Origin: Diplosphaera chodatii | Taxonomy: Eukaryota > Chlorophyta > Trebouxiophyceae > Prasiolales > Stichococcaceae | Length of the DNA stretch: 64,000 bases | NCBI GenBank assembly: GCA_032358165.1 | Contig: JAALGY010000038.1 | Span: 2,418,001 to 2,482,000, forward strand | Direction: 5' to 3' | Shown: positions 36,801-47,700 of the stretch, piece after piece | How the letters are laid out: every line of letters begins with the position of its first letter | Position numbering within the stretch: position 1 is the first letter of the stretch | Notes under the pieces: generated by a model | What the model saw: only the letters and a program-made list of their open reading frames with translations | The model's database searches: none | What the model was told of the DNA's origin: nothing | Translations under genes and position numbers: made by a program

Positions 36801-37306
36801 AGCGGCGCCGCCTGGCGAGCCGGCGGGCGAATGCGAAGCATTGATTGCCACCGATGCGGGCTGTACCGGGTATGACGCTGGGTTGAGGCCAACGGCGCCC
36901 CATGTGATGCGTTCAAAGCTCTCCGAGACCTTCACCGAGCCGCCTGCGCGCTGCAGCTGGCCGCCGCTGCTGCTCGCAAAGTCCACGGAGTAGATCTGCG
37001 GGTTGCAAGCAAGCATCTTCTCCCAGCCTTGAAGGATTGCACTGGCCATGCAATCCTGGGTTGAGAGGTTATCCTGTGCTTGCGTGGTGGCGACATACCC
37101 TCATGCGACTCTCAGCTGCGTCTGCAAGCCGCCATGTCGCGCAAGCAGGCCACTGCAATGCGCATTGCAGCGTTGATCACCTGAAGTGATGAGTCCGTCG
37201 AGAAAGAGGCATCGACAGCGCCGCTGAATGAGCCAGTTGCCAAATAGGGTGCGTTGGGTGCAAACGCGACAGTGCCCGTGCGCTGGGCCTGGAAGATGGG
37301 CGGCAT
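27805..37306 (-). CDS. SEC31: SEC31, outer-coat subunit of COPII vesicles
   Basis: Complete gene with many exons. Exon 1 (37306-37181, 42 codons) encodes [20 protein letters not shown] then [16 protein letters not shown], the SEC31 N-terminus. WD40 repeats follow: RITWGAVGL (about 36920), the third repeat with [17 protein letters not shown] (about 36340), [18 protein letters not shown] (about 35990), [20 protein letters not shown] (about 35680), [20 protein letters not shown] (about 35420-35365) and [20 protein letters not shown] (about 35200). The SEC31 middle domain (about 34660-31030) includes [20 protein letters not shown] and [13 protein letters not shown] helices with [17 protein letters not shown] Pro/Gln/Ala-rich segment (about 30850-28870) is disordered. 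The C-terminal helical domain has [19 protein letters not shown] (about 28500-28430) and [19 protein letters not shown]. The last exon ends [19 protein letters not shown], matching the family's TTSEWDECNFWLATLKR end; stop at 27805. SEC31 pairs with SEC13 to form the COPII cage on ER exit sites. Confidence 0.93.
30713..30741 (-). repeat. CAG/CTG run encoding polyglutamine in SEC31
   Basis: A run of CTG triplets on the plus strand reads as consecutive Gln codons in the minus-strand SEC31 exon (HQQQQQQQ followed by PPQPQPA). It lies inside the disordered Pro-rich linker, where length variation would be tolerated. Confidence 0.7.
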
Positions 37307-37729
37307 GGCGAAGGCACTTGCTTGTTTGCAGCAGATTCCTTTGCTGGTGCTGCCAGATACAGCCTCAGGAGCAGCGACCAGAATGGCCTTCGGATCAAAT
37401 CATGCTGGCAAGTGTTCGGTGCACCATGGCACTGGTGCTGCCGGTGTGCGGACGGCATCTGTAGTGCTTGTTGCTGCAGCTCGTCCCCCCTGCGGATGCC
37501 CGCCGTTTGCAAGCTGGCGGCCAGGAATCGGATGCCTGTCAGAACTACCATGAGTGGTTGCAACCAAACCCTGGAGCTACTCTGGCAAGGTTCCTCACCA
37601 GAACACAGCTGGCAGTCCAATGCACTTGCTGTGAGCTCTCTAGGTGTTTGCGGTTGCCCAACTTGCAGCTGTGCACTGTTTGGCCGTGCCTAGGCATCAG
37701 CTCCAAAACCGCTCAGTGCTGTTCCAGCG
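37307..37729. promoter_or_regulatory. Shared upstream region of SEC31 and calmodulin
   Basis: The 423 bp between the two start codons of head-to-head genes must hold both 5' untranslated regions and promoters. I see no clear TATA box or named motif, so the call rests on position only. Confidence 0.45.
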
Positions 37730-39374
37730 ATGGCAGCCTCTACAGAGCCCACGAAGCTGACAGAGGAGCAGGTCGCCGAGTTCAAGGAGGCATTCCAACT
37801 GTTCGACAGGGATGGCGACGGTGAGCGGCTGCCTCAGCACTTCTTATCGGCGTACAGGCGGGCAGCGGAGGAGTGCTTGAGTTTGAAGTTGTGTCACACG
37901 TCTGTATCTGGAGTGCCCTGTCCTCTCAGGCACGATCACGACGAAAGAGCTGGGCACGGTGATGCGGTCGCTGGGCCAGAACCCCACGGAGGCCGACCTG
38001 CAGGACATGATCAACGAGGTGGACGCAGATGGGAACGGCACCATCGACTTCCCAGAGTTCCTGAACCTCATGGCCCGCAAGATGAAGGTGCCTCGTCGGT
38101 CTTCACACTCCCAAAGTGCATTCAGACGTGCGTACCGGCCGCAGGGTGATGCCAGGCTGCCAGGTTCAAGCAGTCAGTGGTTTGGGCCTTGAAGCTGTGC
38201 CCGGGCTGTGCGAAGCTCACTCACTGCGCAGAACGCCTGCTGATGCGCGATAGCAACAGCTACGTCTGCCGCATGCTGACGCTTTGGCATCAGTGGCCTA
38301 GTTGTGAGTTCATGGCAACTCTTGGCAACTCTTGGTCTCTGGCAGAGTGCCCTGTTGTCTCCTGCTGAATCTGGATACGATGTACATGATCCAAACACCG
38401 TTGGGTTGTCTCGCAGCTCAAAAGGTTGCAATGGATAGCTTCATGGCCGGGGTCATGACACACTCTTGCAGACTTCTGCGAAACGCGCCCAGGATTCAAC
38501 ATCAGAGGCCAAAGCATTCTGATCCTCCTTCTGCCTGCTGCAGGATGGCGATTCGGAGGAGGAGCTGCGCGAGGCCTTCAAGGTGCTACAGCTTCAGCAG
38601 TGTCGACGTCAGCAGTGTCGACATATATCCAGGCCGACGTACTGTGCTCATATGCATTAGGACTTGACTGCATTTTGGGGCGCACTCTGCACCAATCCAG
38701 CTTCTGTCCGTGCGCAGGTGTTTGACAAGGACGGCGATGGCCTGATCTCTGCTGCCGAGGTGAGCACAGCCGCAAAGGCTGGAAGCTGCAAGGCTTGTGT
38801 GTCAAGAGTTTGCAGCGGTTCAGCCTTTGAGGTGGCTGCGAGAGCAGCCGCAGAGCTGCTGCAATACCTCAACTGGCGCATGCTCGCCTGTCCCGCTGCG
38901 GCACTGCATCCAACACTGCTCATCAACCGCATGAACCTTATGAGATGCAGGATAGAGCACGAATCCTGACCAGACCCACTTGGTGTCATCCTGCAGTTGA
39001 GGCATGTGATGACGAACCTGGGGGAGAAGCTCACCGATGAGGAGGTCGACGAGATGATCCGGGAAGCCGATGTGGACGGCGATGGCCAGGTGCTGTGGCA
39101 GTTCGCACTGCGCTGCATGACGACGGTCACACGGCGACATACAGAATGTATGCGCATGCGGGTGGGGGCAGACCCTGTACCATCACCATGCCGATTGGAT
39201 CCACTGACGCTGCTGTGTGCATGTACAGGTCGACTACGCAGAGTTCTGCAAGGTGTGCCGACTGTTGGCTGTTATGCCCTGTTTCTCCGGTTGCCCCAGC
39301 GCCGTTGCGCTGTACATGCCTGCCAAACTCTGAGCACGTTGATCTGGTCATTGCAGATGATGATGGCCAAGTGA
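37730..39374 (+). CDS. CAM: Calmodulin, four EF-hands (154 aa)
   Basis: Seven coding exons with consistent phase: 37730-37820, 37930-38087, 38544-38582, 38718-38759, 38997-39089, 39229-39252 and 39357-39374. The start gives [20 protein letters not shown], slightly longer than plant calmodulin. The EF-hand loops are canonical: [36 protein letters not shown] and [12 protein letters not shown]. The protein ends MMMAK. The central linker reads [17 protein letters not shown]. All Ca2+-coordinating positions 1, 3, 5 and 12 look intact, so it should be a working Ca2+ sensor. The last two exons are only 24 and 18 nt. Confidence 0.97.
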
Positions 39375-39922
39375 GTGGCCGGGAGCATCGTGGCCGCATG
39401 AAGGCACAAATCAAGGGAGTGTTAGAGTGCGCTCCTCTGATGGCGTGAGGCAGTTTAGCAGCATGCACGATGTCAGCGTCAGGCGTCAGCCATGCTTTTG
39501 GCTCACGCGCAAGTGTTGAATGGACCGAGTCTCAGCGTTGAAGTGTGGCATGTCACCAGATCATGTGGTATCCTGAAACAACTCTGCCACGAGATGGTAT
39601 TCATGATGCAAGGCATTCTCCCCTTGCTTCAACGGTGTCCTGTTCCGAACTGACTATGGCCCTGTCAGGCCCATCTTTAGATGCTGAAGTAAAATGTTCA
39701 TCTGCCAGAAGTCTTCTCAACACCATGAGTTACTTAGCTTCTGCCCTGCTGCCCCGCATTCTGACGCTCTGAGTCCCTCCCAATTTGGTTCAGCAAGATT
39801 AGGGTACACTGGAGCGATACAGCACTGGAAGTTTGACACCGCACCTGCCAAACGACATAATCGAGAGTTCGATTGCAGTCGAGCATTACATGTCATCATG
39901 CCCCGGAAGTGTGCTGTGTAGC
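39375..39922. other. Tail-to-tail intergenic region
   Basis: About 0.5 kb between the calmodulin stop and the stop of the minus-strand glycosyltransferase. It is visibly less GC-rich than the coding parts, as expected for 3' untranslated sequence. No gene was seen. Confidence 0.4.
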
Positions 39923-42900
39923 TCAATCCGTATCAAGGGCAAAGGCTGTGCCGAGGCTGCTGCCGATGCCGGCATCCCCGTCCAGCCTGCTGCCCGGGTC
40001 CCCGCCAGCTGCTGGCCTGCGCCCAAAGTTGGTCTCGAAGGCATCGTCCCTGAAGACCGTCCTGCCGCCGCCGCCGCCGCCGCCGCCTCTGTCGAAAGAC
40101 CGTTGCTGAGAGCCACTGCTGTCGAGGCTCAACAAGCCGCCGAGCCAGCTTCCCTCTGCATGTCGCGTCTGCTCCAGCTGCGGGTGCTGGCTGTTTTCTT
40201 GGCCACCCTGGCCCGAAGCCCCTGCGAGGTTTCGCCACCTTAGGGTCGCACACGAGGCTGCATGATAGGTCCACACATCAACTGCTGGCCATGGGCTCCA
40301 TCCATCTGGTGCTCTGGTGCAGAGTACGTCATGCGCTGTACTGCTGAGCCACAACGCCTGACAGCAGATAGCAGTCCCCCCTCACCCCTATGGGGTGGGG
40401 CGCCCGCGGCGGACGCAGGCCACCGCAGCTGGTGAAGCAGCCAGGAGTCGCCAGCGCTGCCGCCGCTGCCAGCATGCCCGCCCTGCCGCACTCTTGCCGC
40501 CCAGGTGCACGGCGAGATGTCGGAGACTGTTGCGCACCGCCCCGCGTTGTACCGCTCCCGCAGGTGCAGAGACCACGCCTGTGCAAAATGCACAGGGTCG
40601 AAGGTTCATAACGGTCCGACTTGTGATGGGGTTGTGGTGGTGGGGTTGTGGGACAGGCTCGCTCACAGCACAGAGTTTGCTGCTCAGATGCTTTGCGATG
40701 GTGGATGCACATAACCCACTCTACCTACGTGCAGGTGCTGGCGGGCAGCAGCAAGCCAGGAGGGTGGCACATGTTCTCAGGTCCTCATAGTTCCAGCACC
40801 GTACACCCGGTGGATGACGATGATGTACCGTGTAACGTGAGAGCAGCGGCCTCACCCGGTTCATGGGCGCATAGCAGCCGGGCCAGGCGGGGCGCGCCAT
40901 GCGCACCGGGAAGGACGACACCTCGCCGATGTGCGCCAGCATGTTGTAGCGGTACACCACCAGCGGGCGCTTTCTGTTCTCCTGCCATCGTGCATGAGCA
41001 TGGCGGGTGGTTAGAGCGCCAAGATGCTGGGGGTGACCAGGCCACGGCGGTCTCAAGCCCGATGGACCTGCGGCCACAGCGCTAGCGGGCAGCTGCACGA
41101 CGACAGGGCGTCTCTCTGCGCCTCCGCAGGAGCAGTGCACACGACAAGACGCCGATGGATGCATGTGACTGCAGTGACACAGCAGCCCAGCCGGACCTGG
41201 GGCCGGCCGTCGTCCACGGCCCACTCCCGCCACAGGATGTCCGGCGGCTTGCGCGCCACCCCCGCCCGCAGGTACCCGACCAGCGGATCCAGGTCCGAAG
41301 CCTGCAACCGCAAGTTCCGCTCAGCTGGCATGCAGCTGCTGCTCGGCACCAACATGGCACATCGCAGGAGATCATTGCCGAGCTCCTGATTTAGCAAGTC
41401 CAAGTCTTCGTGTTGAGCAAGGCAGCATGGTACACATCACACAACATGTACATGTAGCCATTGCTCACCCGCAGCAGCACGCCGTTCATGCCGTAGGACA
41501 GCCGCAGCGCCAGCCACGCTGGCTGCAGCGCGGTTGCCTTGGCGAGTGCATAGTGCAGCGCCCGCAGCATGAAGGGGCACACCCTGCAGCAGTCAGGCAG
41601 CACACACCACATCGTAGCCAGTCGGGTACCCATCACCGAGTGCATCGCAGACCTGCCAGCGCCCAGTGGGCATGCTGCAGCAACGCACACCAGCGGCAGC
41701 TCCACACGCGTCAGCTGCACGCAGCCGCGGACCACGACGGCGTCGCTGCAGCACCGCCAGCTCCAGGGGAGCATCCTCACCAAATGCTACAGTGGAGAAG
41801 CACGTGCATCTGCATCTGTGTGTTTGGAAGGCCGCCCACCGGAAGTCGTCCTCCATGAACAGGTAGTAGGCGCTGCGGTGGCGCGCCAGGGCCAGCAGCT
41901 CCACCAGGTTCCGCGTTTGCGCCCTGACCGCCCGGCCCGGCCTGCGCTTGTGCAGCGCTGCGTCACTACCGGTGACGCCGGACGACGGCAGGTCACCCCA
42001 AGCTGCCGGCTGCTGCTGCAGGCCAGAGGCGGACACGTGCTGCGAGGTCGAGAGGTCTGTGACATCAGGTCGGCGACCGCCGTGGGGCTGGCTGCAACAG
42101 GGCAGCGCGGGCGTGGCATGGCATGCAGTCGATCAGGGTGCCGTCTGTCAGTCAGGATGTTATGCGCCTGATGTCCTGCCAGCAGGACCTCCTGTCACCT
42201 GTCGTCCGGGTTGTGCAGGTCGTCGGGCTCTGGAGCATCGGGCGTGGGGTCCGGCTCGCTACCCGGGCTGTCGACCACGTCCAGGTAGGCCGCCGCCTTA
42301 GCAGCAAACACATCGCCTGCGCAACACGTCGATGCTGGATCCCGAGCACATGTAATGTGTGCATGCGGCTAGAGTCCACCATCGAACGCACTTGCTGTCA
42401 CACATGCTGTGCAGCTGCAAGTCTCTCAAACAGTGGACTGCGAATCGCTGTCAGTGAGCTGAAAATCATGAAAGCACTGTGTCCTATTTTGTGCAGGCAC
42501 ACGCTCACATTACTGTGTCCGATACCCGTCAGGCAGGCGTGTGACACCTGGCAGCCCCAGCATGCATGGGGACTGTCTCGTCGACAGCACCTGACAGCAG
42601 TGATACGATCGAATTAATATGAACAAGCCACCCTTTTTGGGGTACCGGACGCGGCCGCGCAGCGAGGTGATGGCGTGGTTGCGCCCGGGGGCGGTGTCCA
42701 TCACGATCACCCGGACGCGGCCGTACAGCGGGTCGCTGGCGTCGTCCGGCAGCCTGCATGTAGCGAAAACAGCACCGTAGGGTCCGATGACCGTGATCAC
42801 TCCTTAGTCGCACAGACAGCGGCTATCAGGCACCGTGTGGCAGCCCGCTTGCAGCGCGGCCCGACCTCCAGCTCCAGGATGCGTCAGGCGTCGCAGGAAG

Positions 42901-43683
42901 CACAACGTGTAGTAATGGCAACCCACTCGTTGAGCAGCGACTCCAGCGTCTGCATCAGGTAGGGCGTGGGCCGCGGCGCGCTGGGGATGCCGATCACCAG
43001 CCACGCCTTGCGGCCTGGGCGGCAGCGGGATGCAGCTTTCAGGGCGTTTCCTGCTGCCTTGCCGCCACGCTGCTGCTGTCATGTACGCTCTGCGCTCGCG
43101 GTGACCAAGCGCAGAACAGGCTGCTACATACAGCAATCAAGACCACACTGCAGTGAGCTCGAAGTGCAGCCCGACAAAACCATTCAGCCTCCTCACCGGC
43201 GGGCACCACAGGGTAGGCCGCGGCCGAGGTGCCGCCGGCCGCTGTGCTTCCTGCTGCCGTGGCTGCGGCTGCGGCGGGCCCTGAGCCGCGGGGCTGCGTC
43301 TCCGCCGCTGCTTCCTGCGCCCGCTGCCGCTGCGTCTGCGGCTGGATGAGCGGCGCGATGCACGGTTCCGCAGCCCTACGGGAGCGAACAGCATGCGGCT
43401 GTGGCCGTGCTTCAGCTGCTGGAGTTGCAGCGTAGCTCAGCAGAAGACCGTGCACGGTCGGCACATGCAGCAGGTCTGCAGGGGAGAGGACGCGCGATGA
43501 CGGCCAGCACTTCACATACAAGCCATGCCTGTCCAACGCATTGCCACAGGGGCAACTGCAACGAGTCCACCTGCGGACGGCGGGCTGCGGTGAGGACTTG
43601 AAGACCAGCAACGCCAGCAGGACCACGTTGGCCAGGAGGCTCAGCGTCAGCGTCCGCCGCTTGCTGACAATGGCCCTGTACAC
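39923..43683 (-). CDS. GnT-IV (MGAT4/GT54)-like Golgi glycosyltransferase
   Basis: The start at 43683 gives a type II membrane anchor: MYRAIVSKRRTLTLSLLANV then VLLALLVFKSS. An Ala/Gln-rich stalk follows (about 43350-43190). The catalytic part resembles GnT-IV: AWLVIGIPSAPRPTPYLMQT (about 43010-42940), DPLYGRVRVIVMDTA (about 42730-42690), RSAYYLFMEDDFR (about 41880-41840; the EDD matches the YYxxLEDD donor/metal site), LRLSYGMNGVLLRV (about 41510-41465), VARKPPDILWREW (about 41260-41220; like KPIDWLLDHILW) and RYNMLAHIGEVSSFPV (about 40965-40905; like RPSLFQHVGTHSSL). The order of motifs matches the family. The protein ends with a run of eight Gly (about 40085-40060) then ETNFGRRPAAGGDPGS, stop at 39923. 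GnT-IV adds GlcNAc to mannose of N-glycans; the exact acceptor here is not shown. Confidence 0.7.
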
Positions 43684-44778
43684 CCCATCCTGCAGGGCGG
43701 GGCACTCGAAGGTGCCTCTGGGGCTGTGCTGCCAGACGCATGCCGTGGCATGGTGTGCGTGGTGGCTTCAGCATCGCTCACATCAGGACAAAGACTTCAA
43801 ATCTGCATCTGCATTTGGATGTGGATGTGCTCTGCTCTGCTCTTCAGCGCATACCTGGAAGGCGATCATGCTGGGTGCGGCATGCTGTGCCGCACTTGAC
43901 AGCCTGTCGCTCCAGGCGCCTGCCCTGCCGAACAGGGGCTGCGGCCGCCCCATGCCGCCGCCACTACCCCATCTGCGGCTGTGGAATCGCACTTTGGCGC
44001 ACGTATACTCCCTACAAAGTGTGCTGCTGGCTCAGGCGCCCTGCGGTGACATGGCACGGCACAGCGCCTGGACCGTCCAATGTCCCAGGCTGGCTTGGCA
44101 CCGTGCAATTGCAGCTTGATTTCGCGCGCTGGCCTGACGGGTTTCGTCTATTTAACTGTCAGCCGTGATCACAGGCTGATTTGGAACACACTGGTTCTGC
44201 CAGAAGTCAGCGTTGTGGTGGTGGAGTTCCAAGGTTGCAGATGCGACGAGTCGGCATCACCATCACCGTGTGAACAGAACGCCTTGTTTACACTCCTTGT
44301 ACGGTTTGCTGCTACTTGCAGATGGATGCTGACGAAGAGTGACAACTTCTCATCACCGACGAGCATGCCTGATTAGTCACCCATGATCCTGCACCCTCGC
44401 TGCATCCTGGCTGCGCTCGTTGACCACTTACGCCTTGACAGACGTATGCATGTGCTTCGCTTCTGACATCAGACCACCCAGTGTGATGCACTGCGTGCAG
44501 CTGTATGCAGATCATAGAATTCGGGGTGATCTGTTGCCTGAAGCCACACGGTCCTGCGATCATGATTCTAACCTGTAGCCCAAAGTGCATACAGCATCCG
44601 TAAGGTATGTTCAGTCGAACATGCTGGCTGTGAATGCATACCAGAGGTGTGACGCTGTGCTGCTGACATGCAGGAGCTGCCCAGCCTTCATGCCACTTCT
44701 TAGCGCATGGTAGCGACTGCAGGCACACATACACGGCGTGACCCTCCAAACTCGACGGCGAAGAAGTGGCCCACCGCG
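43684..44778. other. Divergent promoter region
   Basis: About 1.1 kb between two head-to-head genes. Several short frames exist, but none is supported by splice signals or family similarity. It probably contains both promoters. Confidence 0.35.
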
Positions 44779-47700
44779 ATGGCCACCCCGTTGCGGGCAG
44801 CGCAGCCGGCGGAATGGACAAGCAAAGTGCCCGGGCGCCTGGCCTGGCTGCTCGGCGCCGCGCTGCTGTACTGCGACCGCGCGGCAGCGCTGCTGCTGTC
44901 GCCGCAGACCGGCTGGCACTTTGGCGCCGCCGCGCGATGGGTCTGGCTCTCCTTTGCAGCCGCAGGTCAGACCCCGACAGATCTGCTATGTGCACGCCAA
45001 TGTGATTCGGCAGGGCAGGCCTGTCATCGGTGCATCAGTACGTAGCAGCGTCTCAGCCACACGGCAATGCCGCATCGTGTATGCGTTTGTGCTGCACTGA
45101 CAGCCTGGCGTCGCATCCGTGCCATGCAGGTGCTGCCAAGGGGCTGCTCGCGACGCTGATGCTGCTGCGCATTGCCGCCCGGCCTCCTCTCAAACAAGTG
45201 CAGCTCGGTCCTGCCAGCCCCGCAGCTGCGTTTGCGATGAGCGCTGCAGTGAAGGGGGCTGCGGCAAAAGGCAAGAGTCGAGGGGTCTGCACAGAAGAGC
45301 GTGGCCGCTGCAGCAGGCGGCCCAGCAAACCGAGGGGTCTCGGCCGCGACGGGGGTACCCGCAAGGGCAGCTGAGCAGCAGCCAGAGGTGTCAGTCACAA
45401 CAGGCGTCCAGCCGGAGCAGGGTGCAAATGTCGTCAGCCTGACCCCCGCCGATGCACAGGCCCTGCTGCTGCGTGTCTTGGCGGTGCTGCTGTTCGTCGC
45501 CGCGTCAGCCGCTGCAGCGGCCAGGCCACTCACGCGCCTCGTTGGGTCCCGGCTGCACGTGCACCCGGCGCTGGTTTGGGCGGCCGGGGAGTCCGGCGCG
45601 CCCCGCGGCGCTGAGATTCTCGCCGCCGCCAGCCTGGGGCCCCTGTTCTGGGCCCTCGGCGGAAGCTTTGCAATCTCAGTGGCGCTGGGTCAGCTCGGCA
45701 ACGGCCGCCGCAGCACCCTGCTGCGCCGCGCGATGGCAGCGTCCGCAGCAATGGTTGTCGTTGCGGTGGCGGCTCTGGAGGCGCTGGGCGGGAAGCTGGA
45801 AGCTGCGCTGGAGGGGGTGCTTCCTCCGGCGGTGGCGAGTGCATGGTCTGGCATCCAGGTGTGCTGCAGTTGTAAGCAACCTGCAGAGCAGACTGACAGG
45901 CAACGACATACATGTGGACACCAGCGCTGACAGGAAATGCGTCACTGACAGTCTTGTCCTGCGTATCAGCGTGTCCGAAACAGCGTCCAATAATTTTGGG
46001 ACCACTCTTGCAGATGGCTTGGGCCATTGGCGCACCGGCGCTGCCCATGCCGCCGCGGCCGGTGCTGTATGTCTTTGGCGCCACGGCCGCCGCCACAGGG
46101 CTGCTGGCGGCGACGGCGCCCCTGTGGGCTGCGGCCCCGCAGCCCACCCTGGGGCTGAAGCAGCTGGCCGCGCAGAAGCAGCAGCAGGCCGCGCGGCAGA
46201 ACAGGTGATGGGTCCTGCTGACTTCCTGCCTGGCTTTCTTTTAATTATGATTATGAAGAGACAGGGTGTTGCACACCATCCCCTGGCAATTGTTGCAACG
46301 GCTCCCTCCACCCAGGATTATACCTTCTGGGTCATGCAATGACTCGGCCTTCACCTTGCAATCACCGCGCTGACATACCTGCCGCCGCTCTGATGCAGGC
46401 AGCTGCTGCGCAAGGGGCTGTGGGGCCTGCTGCGGCTGGTCCTGGTGCCGTGGCTCGCGGTCGTGGGCCACCAGCTGTGGCGGCAGCACGTGGCGACGTC
46501 CGGCGCCGTGCCGAAATTTCGCACGGCCGATAATGAGTTTGCGGTGAGGATTGAAGCCCATTGCTTTCCAGAAGGCATGCAAGTTGGTATGTTCACTGCA
46601 ACAACAGCTGTGGCCATACCAGCTGCCTGCCAGGTTGGGGTGACTTGCAAATTGGTTGATGTTGGTTCAGCTTTGGCATCACCCAACCGCTGCATGCCAC
46701 TCAACAGGTGCTGAGGAAGCAGGAAGGCGCTCTGGGCGAGCAGTTTGCAGTGGTGCAGGGCGACCACTCCAAGGCCCGCTTCGTGCTGCTCAAGGCGGGG
46801 CACTCGATACTGGGTGGCCGCTACACAATGCCCAGATACTTTGCCAACCAGTCCATCTATGATGTGTTCTACATCCACGAGGGCGCACGGTGAGAAGCTC
46901 GATGGTTTCCAGAGCATCTCGCCTGCTTTCATTCAGGCGGAGTGATGGCTATCAACAATGCAGCTGATATTGGGGTTTTGCCTTGCACCACAACATCCAA
47001 TGTGCCGCAGGATGACTGCACGCTGGTATCTGCTGCATGCAAGGCATGCCCCATATGCACATTGACCGTCTCTTCTCATGTGTTGTTCCATACCAAGCTG
47101 CGGCATCAAATCAAGTGATGTGTCGCCCTGCTGCAGCCTGATGAAGACTGATGCCGAGGCGTCGCTGCACATCGGCCTGGGCATCGGCATGACAGCAAAG
47201 GCTTTTGCGGAGCACGGCCTGCGCACAGACGTCATCGAGCTCCACCCCGAGGTGAGCACAGCAGGGACAGGTGTGGTGAGGAGACACATGTGATGCAGTT
47301 TCGTCTCCCCTGAGGCTGCTGAACGGCGATGTGCCTTGCAACAACGAGCGACATCTCACCTACCTAGATGGGGAACACCAGCATTCATGTGGTGGTTGTG
47401 GTCTGCAGAGGGTACCTGAGAGCCTGCTGGCTCTATGTACAATCATCTGATGTTTCCGTCAGCCCAGCCTCCATCTGAGCGCCGTGCTGCCCGCCTGCAG
47501 GTGCCACAGCTGGCCGAGGAGTTCTTCGACTGGAAGGCGAATGGCTCCCTGGCAATTGCAGATGCTGGCAAGGTGCACACACACTTTGTTGAGCCATGTA
47601 ATTGGCGCTATTTTCTTGTCCACTTGCAGTCTTGCGCACAAAGATCGCTGCTGACTTTGACACATGTATACCCAACACATGCTAACTGCTAGGCAGTTGG

